DNA of 64,000 bases, taken from assembly GCA_944319925.1 (NCBI GenBank), contig CALUFQ010000001.1, positions 45,935 through 109,934 of the forward strand, written 5' to 3'. This DNA comes from an uncultured Paraprevotella sp. Lineage in GTDB: Bacteria; Bacteroidota; Bacteroidia; Bacteroidales; Bacteroidaceae. Below the pieces are notes generated by a model, which saw nothing but the letters and a program-made list of their open reading frames with translations, was not told where the DNA came from and searched no databases. This document shows, piece after piece, positions 16,272 through 27,318 of the stretch (positions within the stretch are counted from its first letter, which is position 1; the number at the start of each line of letters is the position of its first letter). Made by a program: the position numbers and the translations under genes.

Positions 16272-18821
16272 TTACTCCTTTGTATCTTCCTTTGGATTAT
16301 CTATTTCCGGAGTCTCGTTACCTTCCGCTCCTTCCATCTGTCCAAGCATCAATTCTTCATCCTCTTCTTCGTTGACCTGCGTCTGCACCTTGCAAACACT
16401 GCTGATGTGGTCATTGCGTTTTTCAAGGTTAATCAGGCGCACTCCCTGCGTGGCACGCCCCATGATGCGCACAGCGGCAACTTTCAAACGGATAGTGATG
16501 CCACTTTTGTTGATAATCATCAGGTCGTTTTCGTCCGTCACGGCCTTAATAGCGACCAATTTTCCTGTCTTTTCCGTGATGTTCAACGTCTTCACGCCCT
16601 TTGCGCCACGGTTTGTCACACGGTAATCGTCAATATCCGAACGTTTGCCATAACCTTGTTCGCTGACCACCATGATGGTTTCTTTCTGCAGGTCATTCAC
16701 GCAAACCATCCCGATTACTTCGTCCGCCCCGTCGTCGTCGATTGTCATGCCCCTCACACCAGTCGCAGTACGTCCCATCGGACGCACCTTGCTTTCATGG
16801 AAACGAATGGCACGTCCGTTACGGTTGGCAATGACAATCTCGTTCTCGCCGTTGGTCAGCCGGACACCTATCACGCGGTCATCCTCACGAATCGTGATGG
16901 CATTCACTCCATTTGCGCGCGGACGTGAATATTCCTGCAAGCAAGTCTTTTTAATGATACCGTTTTTCGTGCAGAACACCACGTAATGCGACTTGCAGAA
17001 CTCAGCATCATTCAGGTTTTTGATACGCAGGCACACATTGATGGCATCATCCGGGTCGATATTCAGCATGTTCTGGATGGCACGTCCCTTGGAGTTTTTC
17101 GCCCCTTCAGGGATTTCATAGACTTTCAGCCAGAAACAACGGCCTTTTTGCGTGAAGAAAAGCATCGTGTTGTGCATCGTGGCCGGATAAATGTATTCCA
17201 CGAAGTCCGCATCACGCGTACTGGTGCCCTTGCTGCCAACTCCTCCACGCGCCTGGGCGTGGAACTCAGCCAACGGAGTTCGTTTGATGTAACCTAAATG
17301 GCTGATGGTAATGACCATCTCGTCATCGGCATAAAAGTCTTCCGGATTGAATTCCTCGCTGGAATAAACAATTTCTGAACGCCGTGCATCGCCGAATTGT
17401 TCCTTCACTTCCACCAGCTCGTCCTTGATGACCTTTTTGCAAAGGTTCTCATCACTCAAGATTTGCTTGAAATATTCGATTTGCTTCAACAGCTCGTCAT
17501 ATTCGTTCCGTAGCTGTTCTTGCATCAGGTTGGTCAACTGGCGGAGGCGCATCTCTACAATGGCCTTGGCCTGCACTTCGTCCAGTTCGAAACGTGCCAT
17601 CAACCCTTCTACGGCAGCCTGCGGATTCTGTGCCTGGCGGATGATGTGTACCACCTCGTCAATATTGTCGCTCGCGATAATCAAACCGTCCAGGATATGT
17701 GCCCGCTCTTCGGCCTTACGCAAATCATATCTCGTCCGGCGCACGACCACATCGTGCCGATGGGCCACGAAATTGGAAATGCAATCTTTCAACGAAAGCA
17801 ACTTGGGACGCCCCTTCACCAGTGCGATGCAATTCACGCTGAAACTAGTTTGCAGTGGAGTCATCTTGAACAATTTGTTCAATACCACGTTGGCATTGGC
17901 ATCACGCTTCACGTCCACCACGATGCGCATACCCTCGCGGTCAGACTCGTCATTCACGTTGCTGATGCCGTCTATTTTCTTTTCGTTGACCAAATCGGCT
18001 ATCTGCTTAATCAATTCGGCCTTGTTCACGCCGTAAGGAATTTCTGTCACCACAATTTTGTCATGGTTCTCCCCTGGCTCAATCTCTGCCCGTGCCCGCA
18101 TTACCACACGCCCACGTCCGGTCTCGTAAGCGTCACGCACCCCCTGCATTCCGTAAATGAACCCTCCTGTCGGGAAGTCGGGTGCCTTGACATACTCCAT
18201 CAAGCCCTCCACGTCGATATCCGGATTGTCGATATAGGCCACGCAAGCATCAATGACTTCGCCCAAATTATGCGTGGGAATGTTCGTCGCCATACCCACC
18301 GCAATGCCGCTGGCTCCGTTCACCAGCAAATTCGGTATTTTGGAAGGAAGCACCGTCGGCTCGTCCAACGTCCCGTCGAAGTTCTTCGTCATATCGACGG
18401 TTTCCTTTTCCAAATCTTCCATCATGGCCTCGCCCATCAATTGCAGGCGGGCCTCCGTGTAACGCATGGCAGCCGCACTGTCGCCGTCCACCGAACCAAA
18501 ATTCCCTTGTCCGTCCACTAACGTATAGCGCATACTCCATTCTTGTGCCATGCGCACCAAAGCCCCGTAAACCGAAGAATCGCCATGCGGGTGATACTTA
18601 CCCAACACTTCACCCACGATACGGGCGCATTTCTTATAGGGCTTGTCATGGGTGTTCCCCAATTCCCTCATACCATATAATATACGTCTATGCACAGGTT
18701 TGAAGCCGTCGCGCACATCAGGCAACGCTCGAGATACAATAACAGACATTGAGTAATCGATATACGCCTTGCGCATCTCGGTCTCAATGTTCACTTTCAT
18801 TATTCTGTCTTGGTCCAACAT
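16272..18821 (-). CDS. gyrA: DNA gyrase subunit A
   Basis: 849 residues, complete. Type II topoisomerase breakage-reunion subunit: [16 protein letters not shown] and [11 protein letters not shown] near the N terminus, catalytic Tyr121 in [11 protein letters not shown], then six beta-pinwheel repeats in the C-terminal DNA-wrapping domain and an acidic tail. The GyrA box is ARGGVGSKG rather than the Proteobacterial QRRGGKG. In the quinolone-determining region the sequence is [17 protein letters not shown]: Ser82 is intact, but the residue equivalent to E. coli Asp87 is Gly86. Leads a co-directional run with two TPR genes, dus and GH43; diverges from clpC. Confidence 0.98.
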   Translation of the reverse strand: MLDQDRIMKVNIETEMRKAYIDYSMSVIVSRALPDVRDGFKPVHRRILYGMRELGNTHDKPYKKCARIVGEVLGKYHPHGDSSVYGALVRMAQEWSMRYTLVDGQGNFGSVDGDSAAAMRYTEARLQLMGEAMMEDLEKETVDMTKNFDGTLDEPTVLPSKIPNLLVNGASGIAVGMATNIPTHNLGEVIDACVAYIDNPDIDVEGLMEYVKAPDFPTGGFIYGMQGVRDAYETGRGRVVMRARAEIEPGENHDKIVVTEIPYGVNKAELIKQIADLVNEKKIDGISNVNDESDREGMRIVVDVKRDANANVVLNKLFKMTPLQTSFSVNCIALVKGRPKLLSLKDCISNFVAHRHDVVVRRTRYDLRKAEERAHILDGLIIASDNIDEVVHIIRQAQNPQAAVEGLMARFELDEVQAKAIVEMRLRQLTNLMQEQLRNEYDELLKQIEYFKQILSDENLCKKVIKDELVEVKEQFGDARRSEIVYSSEEFNPEDFYADDEMVITISHLGYIKRTPLAEFHAQARGGVGSKGTSTRDADFVEYIYPATMHNTMLFFTQKGRCFWLKVYEIPEGAKNSKGRAIQNMLNIDPDDAINVCLRIKNLNDAEFCKSHYVVFCTKNGIIKKTCLQEYSRPRANGVNAITIREDDRVIGVRLTNGENEIVIANRNGRAIRFHESKVRPMGRTATGVRGMTIDDDGADEVIGMVCVNDLQKETIMVVSEQGYGKRSDIDDYRVTNRGAKGVKTLNITEKTGKLVAIKAVTDENDLMIINKSGITIRLKVAAVRIMGRATQGVRLINLEKRNDHISSVCKVQTQVNEEEDEELMLGQMEGAEGNETPEIDNPKEDTKE

Positions 18822-19144
18822 TACTTTTATCTATACTAATATATAAATTCTCTCATTTGCTAAAACGCACGTAAAATTACTACTTTTTGAGAGAATACGA
18901 AAAAAAACGGCTAAAATTAACGATTTGCATGCCTGAAACCCAAAAACCTCTCCCGCCACATTTATACAACCGCCGCTGGACTCCCTAAAAAAGATGCCAA
19001 AAGAATCAAATTCGCCCTAAAGGGACGAAATATTTCAAAAACTTCCTGCAAACAGGATTTTTTGGCACGTATTTTGTATAATACTTCACATAATATCATT
19101 AATTTTGCGAGCGAACTAATCTTCGCTATTTTATCAGGCACAAC
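18822..19144. other. Divergent promoter region gyrA / clpC
   Basis: 323 bases, AT-rich, between divergent gyrA (-) and clpC (+). A probable clpC -7 box is at 19100-19107. No gene or RNA recognised. On the gyrA side a TAnnTTTA-like word occurs, but no confident promoter. Confidence 0.6.
19100..19107 (+). promoter_or_regulatory. Predicted -7 element of clpC
   Basis: TAATTTTG, an exact TAnnTTTG, 37 bases before the ATG. A TTTG at 19073-19076 lies 23 bases upstream, slightly more than the usual 19-21. Confidence 0.6.
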
Positions 19145-21679
19145 ATGAACAATCAATTTTCAACCAAAATATCAGAAGTCCTCAACCACAGCAAAGCGGA
19201 AGCACAACGATTGCATAACAGTTGTGTGGAACCCGAGCATCTGCTCTTGGGACTACTGAAAGAAGGTGAAGGGAAAGCCGTACAGATTTTACGTCTGCTC
19301 AATTTGGATTTCAACGCGGTAAGGCTACGCGTGGAGCAAACGGCACAAACGCGCCTTTCCGAAGGAGCAAGCGAAGAAAACGAAATCATATTGAGTGAGA
19401 AGGCTGCCAAAATCATGCGCCTCTGCCTGCTGGAAGCGCGAGTGCTCAAAGCCGACGTGGCCGACACCGAACATATACTTTTGGCTATCATGAAAGAAAA
19501 AGACAACAACGCCTGCCGCATTTTGGAAGAACACAGCATCCACTACACCGACATTCTGAACCTGCTCACGCAGAAGAGGGAGAAATCAGACGTTCAGTCG
19601 GGCTTCGGCTTTCCGGATGAAGACGAAGAAGACGAATATGACAACCGTTCCTCGGACAACGTGATGAACGAACGAAGCAACAGTGGCACACAAACCGCAC
19701 AAGCACAACGGAAATCGGCCAACAACACGCCGGTGCTGGACAACTTCGGCACCGACCTGACCCGCGCGGCGCAGGAAGGCATACTCGATCCCGTGGTGGG
19801 GCGCGAAAAGGAAATCGAGCGCGTGTCTCAAATCCTGAGCCGGCGGAAAAAGAACAACCCTATCCTCATCGGTGAACCGGGCGTGGGCAAATCGGCCATT
19901 GTGGAAGGGCTTGCCCTGCGCATCGTGCAAAAGAAAGTGTCGCGTGTCCTGTTCGACAAGCGGGTTATCGCCCTCGACATGGCGGCGGTAGTGGCCGGCA
20001 CGAAATACCGGGGACAATTCGAAGAACGCATCCGCAGCATCCTGACCGAACTGCAGAAGAATCCGGATGTCATCCTCTTCATCGACGAAATCCACACCAT
20101 CATCGGTGCGGGCTCCGCTCCCGGTAGCATGGACGCGGCCAACATGCTGAAGCCGGCCTTGGCACGCGGGGAAATCCAATGCATCGGTGCCACGACCACG
20201 GACGAGTTCCGCAAAAGCATCGAAAAAGACGGCGCATTGGAACGCCGCTTCCAGAAGGTCATGGTGGAACCCACCACGGTGGACGAAACCATCCAAATCT
20301 TGGAAAACATCAAAGACCGCTACGAAGACCATCACAATGTGCGTTACACGCCGGAAGCCATCCGTGCCTGCGTCCGCCTCACGGAACGCTACGTGACCGA
20401 CCGCTGCTTCCCGGACAAAGCCATCGACGCGATGGACGAGGCTGGTTCGCGCATCCACATCACCCACTCTCCCGTGTCGAAGGAAATGGAAGAACAGGAA
20501 AAGAAAATCGATACCATACACGCGCTGAAGAACGAAGCAGTGAAAAATCAAAACTTCGAACTGGCCGCCGACTATCGCGACCAGGAGGCCAACCTGCAGG
20601 ACGAGTTGAACCGCATGAAAGCCGAATGGGAGAAGAAGCTTAGCCAGGAACGGGTGACGGTGGACGAAGAACAAATCGCCGAAGTGGTGTCCATGATGAC
20701 GGGCATCCCCGTACAGCGCATGGGACGCGACGAGGAGCACAAGCTGAAAGACATGGGCAAGAACCTGAAACGGGAAGTCATCGGGCAGGACGAAGCCATC
20801 GACAAGCTGGTGCGCTCCATCCAAAGGGGACGTGTCGGCCTGAAAGACCCGAACAAGCCCATCGGGGCATTCCTTTTCCTTGGCCCGACCGGGGTGGGCA
20901 AAACTTATTTGGCCAAGAAACTGGCCGAATACATGTTCGGCAGCCCCGATGCGCTCATCCGCATCGACATGAGCGAATATATGGAGAAACACACCGTGAG
21001 CCGCATGGTGGGCGCACCTCCGGGATACGTGGGACACGAAGAAGGCGGGCAACTCACGGAAAAAGTGCGCCGCAAGCCCTACTCCATCCTTTTGCTGGAC
21101 GAATTGGAAAAGGCACACAGCGATGTGTTCAACATCCTGTTGCAAGTGTTGGACGAAGGAAGGCTGACTGACAGCAATGGCACGACGGTGGACTTCAAAA
21201 ACACAGTCATCATCATGACCTCGAACTGCGGCACACGCCAACTGAAGGAATTTGGCGGCGGCATCGGCTTCACCAAACCCGACAATGCCGCGCAGGACAA
21301 AGCCTATAGCCGGAGCGTCATCCAAAAAGCACTCCATAAACAATTTTCACCCGAGTTCCTGAACCGCCTGGATGACATCATCAACTTCGACCAGCTGGAC
21401 ATGGATGCCATCAAGCGCATCGTGGACATCGAGCTGCGCCCGATTGCCAAACGGGTGAAGGAAATGGGCTATGGCCTGCAGGTGGAAGAGGATGCCAAAG
21501 ATTTCCTTGCCCGCAAAGGATACGACGTGCAATATGGCGCACGTCCGCTCAAACGGGCCATGCAGACCTATCTGGAAGATGCCATCTGCGAACTGGTGCT
21601 CAACGACGAACTGCACGAAGGCGAGACGCTCACAGTACATGCGGACGGAAGCGACAAACTCCGTGTCACGCACGAATGA
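19145..21679 (+). CDS. clpC: ATP-dependent Clp protease ATP-binding subunit ClpC
   Basis: 844 residues. Two Clp_N repeats (about 1-145), a charged linker, AAA+ module D1 (Walker A GEPGVGKS near 242, Walker [11 protein letters not shown]), a middle region with a UVR-type coiled coil (about 450-498, [19 protein letters not shown]), and D2 (Walker A GPTGVGKT near 579, Walker [12 protein letters not shown]), then the D2-small domain. The short middle domain with UVR marks ClpC rather than ClpB. It unfolds proteins for ClpP. Own promoter and a terminator behind it; htpG follows, so this is a proteostasis pair. Confidence 0.96.
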   Translation: MNNQFSTKISEVLNHSKAEAQRLHNSCVEPEHLLLGLLKEGEGKAVQILRLLNLDFNAVRLRVEQTAQTRLSEGASEENEIILSEKAAKIMRLCLLEARVLKADVADTEHILLAIMKEKDNNACRILEEHSIHYTDILNLLTQKREKSDVQSGFGFPDEDEEDEYDNRSSDNVMNERSNSGTQTAQAQRKSANNTPVLDNFGTDLTRAAQEGILDPVVGREKEIERVSQILSRRKKNNPILIGEPGVGKSAIVEGLALRIVQKKVSRVLFDKRVIALDMAAVVAGTKYRGQFEERIRSILTELQKNPDVILFIDEIHTIIGAGSAPGSMDAANMLKPALARGEIQCIGATTTDEFRKSIEKDGALERRFQKVMVEPTTVDETIQILENIKDRYEDHHNVRYTPEAIRACVRLTERYVTDRCFPDKAIDAMDEAGSRIHITHSPVSKEMEEQEKKIDTIHALKNEAVKNQNFELAADYRDQEANLQDELNRMKAEWEKKLSQERVTVDEEQIAEVVSMMTGIPVQRMGRDEEHKLKDMGKNLKREVIGQDEAIDKLVRSIQRGRVGLKDPNKPIGAFLFLGPTGVGKTYLAKKLAEYMFGSPDALIRIDMSEYMEKHTVSRMVGAPPGYVGHEEGGQLTEKVRRKPYSILLLDELEKAHSDVFNILLQVLDEGRLTDSNGTTVDFKNTVIIMTSNCGTRQLKEFGGGIGFTKPDNAAQDKAYSRSVIQKALHKQFSPEFLNRLDDIINFDQLDMDAIKRIVDIELRPIAKRVKEMGYGLQVEEDAKDFLARKGYDVQYGARPLKRAMQTYLEDAICELVLNDELHEGETLTVHADGSDKLRVTHE

Positions 21680-21712
21680 AAATCATCCCCGCAAAGAGAC
21701 TGAATATATGTT

Positions 21713-21749
21713 AAAATGCCAGACAGACATGCTGTTTGGCATTTTTTTT
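21713..21749 (+). terminator. Rho-independent terminator after clpC
   Basis: 14-bp stem (21713-21726 with 21732-21745, one G-U pair), 5-base loop, running into eight T. Confidence 0.88.
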
Positions 21750-21815
21750 GTATAATTGGTGGTAGCCTCACAATTGTTATAAGAGGAACAAAACATATAA
21801 AAAAACAAACATATC

Positions 21816-23867
21816 ATGCAAAAAGGTAATATTGGGGTAACCACAGAGAACATCTTCCCCGTCATCAAAAAGTTCTTGTACAGCGACCATGAGATTTTCA
21901 TCCGCGAAATGGTGTCCAACGCCGTAGATGCCACGCAAAAGCTGAAAACACTAGCCAATAAAGGCGAGTTCAAAGGTGAATTGGGCGAACTGAAAGTCAG
22001 CGTAAAAGTGGACAAGGACAACGGCACCATCACCGTGAGCGACCGCGGCCTCGGCATGACGGAAGAGGAAATCGACAAATACATCAACCAAATCGCCTTC
22101 TCGGGTGCCAACGACTTCTTGGACAAATACAAAGACGATGCCAACGCCATCATCGGCCATTTCGGCCTCGGGTTCTACTCTTCCTTCATGGTGAGCAAGA
22201 AAGTGGAAATCGTCACGAAGAGCTACCAAGAGGGCGCGAAGGCCGTGAAATGGAGTTGCGACGGAAGCCCGTCGTATGAAATCGAAGAAGCGGAAAAGGC
22301 CGACCGCGGCACAGATGTCATCATGTACATTGACGATGACTGCAAAGAGTTTCTGGAGAAAAACAAAATCGACGAGTTGCTCCACAAATACTGCCGTTTC
22401 CTCCCCGTGCCTGTCGTGCTGGGTAAGAAAACCGAATGGAAGGACGGCAAACAAGTGGAAACAGAAGAAGACAACGTCATCAACGACACCACTCCAATTT
22501 GGACGAAGAAACCGTCCGAATTGAAGGACGAGGATTACAAGAAGTTCTACCGCGACCTCTACCCTATGAGCGACGAGCCTCTGTTTTGGATTCACCTGAA
22601 CGTGGACTATCCGTTCAACCTGACGGGTGTGCTCTACTTCCCGAAAATCCACAGCAACATCGAATTGCAGCGCAACAAGATACAGCTCTACTGCAATCAG
22701 GTGTTTGTCACCGACAGCGTGGAAGGCATCGTGCCGGACTTCCTCACCTTGCTCCATGGGGTCATTGACTCGCCGGACATCCCGTTGAACGTCAGCCGCA
22801 GCTACCTGCAGAGCGACAGCAACGTGAAGAAGATTTCGGGCTACATCACCAAGAAAGTGGCCGACCGCCTGCAAAGCCTCTTCAAGAACGACCGCAAGGA
22901 CTTCGAACAGAAGTGGGACGACATCAAGATTTTCATCAACTACGGCATGCTCACCGAAGAGGACTTCTATGAGAAAGCCAAGAACTTCGCCCTCTTTAAG
23001 GATTGCGACGGCAAGTATTTCACTTTCGAGGAATACCAGACGCTCGTCAAGGACAACCAGACGGACAAGGACGGCAACCTGGTTTACCTCTACGCGCAGG
23101 ATAAGGAGACACAGTACAGCTACATCGAAGCCGCCAAGAACAAAGGCTACAGCGTGTTGCTGCTTGACGGCCAGCTGGACACGCCCATTGTCTCCATGCT
23201 GGAACGCAAGTTCGAAAAGAGCCGCTTCACCCGCGTGGATGCCGACACCATCGACCGCCTCATCGTGAAAGAAGATGCCAACAAGACAGAACTGGAAGCC
23301 GGACGAAGCGCCAACCTCTCGGCCATCTTCAATTACCAGATGCCGAAGCTGGACAAGACGGAATTCCACGTGGAGGCACAGGCCATGGGTGAAAACGCCA
23401 TGCCGGTCATGATTACCCAAAGCGAATACATGCGCCGCATGAAGGACATGGCACACATCCAGGCCGGCATGTCGTTCTATGGCGAAATGCCGGACATGTA
23501 CAACTTGGTGCTGAACACCGACCACCGGCTGATCAAGGAGGTGCTGGAAGCCAGCGAGAAAGACACGGCCGAACAACTCACTCCCATCGAAGCCGAACTG
23601 AAGGGCCTGCATGCGCGTGAAGCCGTGCTCCACCAACAGCAGGACGGCAAGAAACCGGAAGAAATCGACCAGGCACAGAAGGACGAACTCTCGAAATGCC
23701 ATGCCGACATCGAGGCCGAGGAGAAAAAGAAAAACGACGTACTGGCCGCATACGGAAAGGATAACAAGAAGGTGCACCAGCTCATCGACTTGGCCTTGCT
23801 ACAGAACGGCATGCTGAAAGGTGAAGCGTTGAACAACTTTGTCAAACGCAGCCTCGATTTGATTTAA
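21816..23867 (+). CDS. htpG: Molecular chaperone HtpG (Hsp90)
   Basis: 683 residues, full length. N-terminal GHKL ATPase domain: FIREMVSNAVDAT (catalytic Glu and Asn), DRGLGMTEEEI, SGANDFLDKY lid, GHFGLGFYSSFMV; middle domain with the catalytic Arg in LNVSRSYLQSD; C-terminal dimerisation domain with a Lys/Glu-rich coiled segment (about 590-650) that is somewhat longer than in E. coli. No C-terminal MEEVD, as expected for bacteria. ATP-dependent protein folding and stress tolerance. Preceded by the clpC terminator and followed by its own. Confidence 0.97.
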   Translation: MQKGNIGVTTENIFPVIKKFLYSDHEIFIREMVSNAVDATQKLKTLANKGEFKGELGELKVSVKVDKDNGTITVSDRGLGMTEEEIDKYINQIAFSGANDFLDKYKDDANAIIGHFGLGFYSSFMVSKKVEIVTKSYQEGAKAVKWSCDGSPSYEIEEAEKADRGTDVIMYIDDDCKEFLEKNKIDELLHKYCRFLPVPVVLGKKTEWKDGKQVETEEDNVINDTTPIWTKKPSELKDEDYKKFYRDLYPMSDEPLFWIHLNVDYPFNLTGVLYFPKIHSNIELQRNKIQLYCNQVFVTDSVEGIVPDFLTLLHGVIDSPDIPLNVSRSYLQSDSNVKKISGYITKKVADRLQSLFKNDRKDFEQKWDDIKIFINYGMLTEEDFYEKAKNFALFKDCDGKYFTFEEYQTLVKDNQTDKDGNLVYLYAQDKETQYSYIEAAKNKGYSVLLLDGQLDTPIVSMLERKFEKSRFTRVDADTIDRLIVKEDANKTELEAGRSANLSAIFNYQMPKLDKTEFHVEAQAMGENAMPVMITQSEYMRRMKDMAHIQAGMSFYGEMPDMYNLVLNTDHRLIKEVLEASEKDTAEQLTPIEAELKGLHAREAVLHQQQDGKKPEEIDQAQKDELSKCHADIEAEEKKKNDVLAAYGKDNKKVHQLIDLALLQNGMLKGEALNNFVKRSLDLI

Positions 23868-23897
23868 TAAGAATTCCCGATACGGCGGAGTCTTGCC

Positions 23898-23936
23898 AAA
23901 AGCGGACGTACTCTATAAAAGTACGCCCGCTTTTTT
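23898..23936 (+). terminator. Rho-independent terminator after htpG
   Basis: AAAAGCGG-a-CGTACT pairs with AGTACG-c-CCGCTTTT across a short loop, ending in a T run. Confidence 0.85.
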
Positions 23937-23988
23937 GCTGGAGTCAATGCCCGTCCTTTTGTCAAACGCAACACTCCATTCTTTTTTC

Positions 23989-24469
23989 TCAATATCCGGG
24001 ATTCTGCACCAATGATGGCATCATCTCCAATTCATCCTGCGGAATAGGCATCAAAAGTTCATATTCTTCACATCCGTACACTGCTTGAGCTGTCCCGTCC
24101 GTATGAGCATTCCCCAATATCCCCAATATTGTTTCTTTTGTTTCCATTCGTTTAATAAAGCGAGTGCATCCTCTGTGCCTTCAATGTCCGTTTCGCGAAG
24201 CAACAGTTCTATTTTCCCTGAAGTATAATTGGGAATGCTACCGCCGAAAACTTGATATATACCAGGATTGGTTTGCCCATCAATTGCAACACCAAAACTT
24301 CACGATATAAATTCGGTTATCAACGGAATAATACCAATTCCCACAAAGAACTCTTTTCAGAATTTCTTCTTCCGATAAATCCTCCTCATTCGAACAAGAC
24401 GTAGCCCATCCCCAAGCAAAGTGCCAACTACAGGCTCACCCACAAATGCATAGACAATATTTTACTCAT
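23989..24469 (-). pseudogene. Decayed SusD/RagB-like and lipoprotein remnant
   Basis: Read on the minus strand, the last 60 bases encode LLMPIPQDELEMMPSLVQNP then GY and stop, the hallmark end of SusD-family outer-membrane glycan-binding lipoproteins. Upstream in another frame is ALALLNEWKQKKQYWG and SIPNYTSGKIELLLRETDIE, so a frameshift lies near 24085-24100. A stop interrupts the frame near 24303. Further upstream a short lipoprotein-like start appears (ATG at 24467-24469; WATSCSNEEDLSEEEILKRV), again out of frame with what follows. No intact susC partner is near. Probably a degraded piece of a polysaccharide-utilisation locus, perhaps two fused remnants. Confidence 0.7.
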
Positions 24470-24855
24470 TGACTCCCTGATATTTCTGTTATACATTTCA
24501 ATCCATTTGAACGTGAAAATCCCCAACCGCATTCCAACACGTGGAGGCAGGAAAATCCGTGCATGGCAATACGGCAATACCACCATCCCTTTCGCATACT
24601 TCGATACAAATCGCCTCTATCGTCACAAAAGTAACGGATTTTCTGATAATCTCCCTTTTACGGACATTTTTCTACTGTTCCCGCTTCGTTTTCAAGATGA
24701 ATCGGACGCGCATTGCGGATTTTTGTTCTATGTTATACCTTGCACGGAATGGAAATTTGCAATGTAAAAACCTCTATTGTGCATTTCATTTGGCAAATTG
24801 TGCCATCTTATCTCACTTTGCAAAGCAAGCATTAGAGCTCTTCCAAACTCTGCCG
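24470..24855. other. Intergenic sequence without recognised genes
   Basis: About 390 AT-rich bases upstream of the remnant. A minus-strand TACTTTTG (24626-24633) could be the old promoter of the remnant. Open frames at 24507-24945 on + match nothing known. Confidence 0.5.
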
Positions 24856-25734
24856 CTAACGCGAAATAGAGCAATAGAAACCTATCTTATAAAAGCCGAA
24901 TGCCCACAACGAGGGATGCCTCCCCAACAGATTCCGCCGGAGTAAAAGACGCATCACGCCAAACAACCTGCGCACCAGCCCCGCCATCCGAAAACGTTTC
25001 AGGATGCCATGAAGCCGCAAAATGCCGGAACTGCCTTCAAGTTTGCCGCGGAGCAAATACAACGTGCGCAATGACTCCTCCGTCTTGCGCAACAGATTCT
25101 CTCCATCGTCCAATCCGCAATTCATCAACGGATTATCAATATGCAAGATGGCAATTCCATCGGCCTTGAGAGATTTCCCAAACAACGTGTCTTCATGGCC
25201 ATAGCGCACAATAGATTCATCAAAAGGATGTTTAAGAAATACGTCGCGCCTGATCATGAAATTGAACGTGCGGAACACCTCGTAGGGATGCCGCGCACGA
25301 CGTTCCGCCGTGAAACGGGGTTCGGCATGCTTTTCATAACGATAGGCCAAAGCCATTTCAGGCGAAGGCAACTTGAGAGGGTGTACCAATCCACCGTAAA
25401 TGACGGGAGCCTGCCGCCGCACAGCCATATAATTCCCCAAGAAACATCCGCTCACCACAGCGGCATCACTGTCGATGAACAACAGGTATTCGTATCGTGC
25501 CTGATAGCCCAAGATATTCCTGATGTGTGCACGTCCTACGTTTTCTTCCAATTCGATATACTTACAATGCGGGATAAGATTGATTTTCCGGTTCTCCCGC
25601 TTGCACACCTCTTCCGAGGCATCATCAGCCACCAAAATCTCATACGGGCAACCCAATTCCTTGGCCTGCCGCTGTAAATCGGACACCAGTTTTACACACA
25701 CATAATTATATGTCGGTATCAAGACAGACAGCAT
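24856..25734 (-). CDS. Family 2 glycosyltransferase
   Basis: 292 residues. GT-A fold with SVLIPTYNY at the start, EILVADDASEE (first Asp pair), ENVGRAHIRN, then LLFIDSDAAVV (the DxD-like motif) and RYGHEDTLFGKSL (the ED acceptor-side motif). The C-terminal 80 residues are basic and hydrophobic and may associate with the membrane. It would add a sugar to an envelope glycan; donor and acceptor unknown. It follows tilS by 15 bases and is probably translated from the same message, without other glycan genes around it. Confidence 0.9.
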   Translation of the reverse strand: MLSVLIPTYNYVCVKLVSDLQRQAKELGCPYEILVADDASEEVCKRENRKINLIPHCKYIELEENVGRAHIRNILGYQARYEYLLFIDSDAAVVSGCFLGNYMAVRRQAPVIYGGLVHPLKLPSPEMALAYRYEKHAEPRFTAERRARHPYEVFRTFNFMIRRDVFLKHPFDESIVRYGHEDTLFGKSLKADGIAILHIDNPLMNCGLDDGENLLRKTEESLRTLYLLRGKLEGSSGILRLHGILKRFRMAGLVRRLFGVMRLLLRRNLLGRHPSLWAFGFYKIGFYCSISR

Positions 25735-25749
25735 ATCCCGCCCTCCGCA

Positions 25750-27111
25750 TTATGGATTTGGCGTTCCTGCCCGATGTCTTTGGCACTGAATGACCAGTAC
25801 CCGCGTGGTATGCCCGTCTATCCGGAAACGGTCGTCGGGCCGCTCCCCTACCAGCCAGGCGATTGCTCCCCCGCTGCACACGACCAATTGCCGTTCTTTC
25901 TCGAACAGATTTTTCTTCCGGTCGGTCAGGTAATCGCTCACCAGCTTTTCCCCTTGCATGCCGAACGGTACAAAGCGGTCGCCATCCTGCAGGAGGCGCA
26001 CCGTGAGAGGATATTCCAACTTATCCAAATCCAAACAAGCCGTGTCTGGTCCGCGCGGAATGTCGAAATCCTCCGTGCAATGCATCCGGCTGATGGAGAA
26101 ATCTATGTCGGGTGCTACCTGCACGAAGCCGTCCAAAGGCAACACGTTACACAGGCAACGATAAAGCTCGCTTTTGCGCCTGAGCCACAAACAACCGCGG
26201 TCGCGCAACAACCGCCATTCGCTGCTTTCATAGATTTTTCCCGGTTCGCCGTCGAGCCGTCCGTAAATTTCGGCCACCTGTGCGCCGTTGAATCCATAGC
26301 CGGAAAGCAGCTCGAAAAGCAAAGTGCGCGGTGCCGGGAGCTTCTTCAAGGCATCCGTGTCGATGCGTGCCCCACTCATGGCTTTGCCCTTCAAACCTTC
26401 CACTGCCACCTTATATAATAAATAGGCATCTGACAAGTGCTGCAACGTGTCTTGCAACGTGTCGAAAACGCCCGGATTGATGCCTTGCATCATCGGCAAC
26501 AGTTCCAACCGTATCTTGTTGCGCACCGTGTCCGTCTCAAGATTCGTGCTGTCCGTCACAAAGTCCTGCCCCTTTTCGGCCAAATAGGCTTCGACTTCCT
26601 CACGACTGGCATCCAACAACGGGCGCACCACATGCCCGTTCACGTAGTCCATCCCCGTCAAGCCTTTCAATCCCGTGCCACGTATAAGGTTGAGTAGCAT
26701 GGTCTCCACATTGTCATTGCGGTGGTGGGCTACGGCCACCTTGTCCAACCGCCAATCTGCAAGCAACCGCTCGAAGCAGTCATAGCGCAAGTCACGGGCT
26801 GCCATTTCAATGCTGATTCCCCGCGAGCGGGCATAGCCCACTGTGTCAAAGTCAGACACATGCAACCGCACGGAAAGTTTCCGGCACAAGTCGCGGACAA
26901 ACATTTCATCGCGATTGGATTCCTCTTTACGCAAATGAAAATTACAGTGGACAGCTTCACAATGCAAGCCTGCCTCTTGGAGCAACATGAGCAATGCCAC
27001 GGAATCCGCTCCTCCGCTCACGCCCACCAGCACCTTGTCCTCGGGGACGAATAAGGAATGCTCTCCTATTGTAGCCAACACTTTCGCGTATAATCTGTTT
27101 ACCTGCGCCAT
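25750..27111 (-). CDS. tilS: tRNA(Ile)-lysidine synthase
   Basis: 453 residues. PP-loop ATPase signature VSGGADS at 31-37, AVHCNFHLRKEESNRDE, and VAHHRNDNVETMLLNLIRGT, all typical of TilS, which converts C34 of tRNA-Ile(CAU) to lysidine. The C-terminal TilS domain is seen in RLLQDGDRFVPFGMQGEK and LVSDYLTDRKKNLFEKE. The frame extends eight codons upstream through a GTG, but the promoter box at 27135-27142 covers that start, so the ATG at 27111 (MAQVNRLYAKVL) is chosen. Essential in most bacteria. Confidence 0.95.
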   Translation of the reverse strand: MAQVNRLYAKVLATIGEHSLFVPEDKVLVGVSGGADSVALLMLLQEAGLHCEAVHCNFHLRKEESNRDEMFVRDLCRKLSVRLHVSDFDTVGYARSRGISIEMAARDLRYDCFERLLADWRLDKVAVAHHRNDNVETMLLNLIRGTGLKGLTGMDYVNGHVVRPLLDASREEVEAYLAEKGQDFVTDSTNLETDTVRNKIRLELLPMMQGINPGVFDTLQDTLQHLSDAYLLYKVAVEGLKGKAMSGARIDTDALKKLPAPRTLLFELLSGYGFNGAQVAEIYGRLDGEPGKIYESSEWRLLRDRGCLWLRRKSELYRCLCNVLPLDGFVQVAPDIDFSISRMHCTEDFDIPRGPDTACLDLDKLEYPLTVRLLQDGDRFVPFGMQGEKLVSDYLTDRKKNLFEKERQLVVCSGGAIAWLVGERPDDRFRIDGHTTRVLVIQCQRHRAGTPNP

Positions 27112-27134
27112 TTCCGATTGGTTGTTTGGATTCA

Positions 27135-27142
27135 CAAAGTTA
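27135..27142 (-). promoter_or_regulatory. Predicted -7 element of tilS
   Basis: Minus-strand TAACTTTG (TAnnTTTG) 23 bases before the ATG at 27111; it decides the start choice. Confidence 0.6.
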
Positions 27143-27318
27143 AATAAAAAATTGGATTCCCACTTCCCGGCGGCAAGAAAGTCGGGAAATCAAACGCTTT
27201 TTGACATAAGGAAAGACATCCACTCATTGTCAAAAGGACAAATCCGCCCTGCTATTTGCATCTTCAAGAAATCCAGAGTCAGAAAGACCTGTTCCAAAGC
27301 CTGAAAATTTCCATGCTG

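Noticed and set aside
19586-21343. 585-codon open frame on the minus strand inside clpC
   Set aside because: It mirrors clpC codon structure, reads His/Phe/Val-rich text with no family resemblance, and clpC itself is beyond doubt.
21951-23777. 608-codon open frame on the minus strand inside htpG
   Set aside because: Shadow of the htpG frame; composition (Phe, Val, His) is that of antisense readings in GC-skewed codons.
24507-24945. Two plus-strand frames of 86 and 134 codons
   Set aside because: No recognised domain, no promoter or ribosome site, and they run into the antisense of the glycosyltransferase gene.
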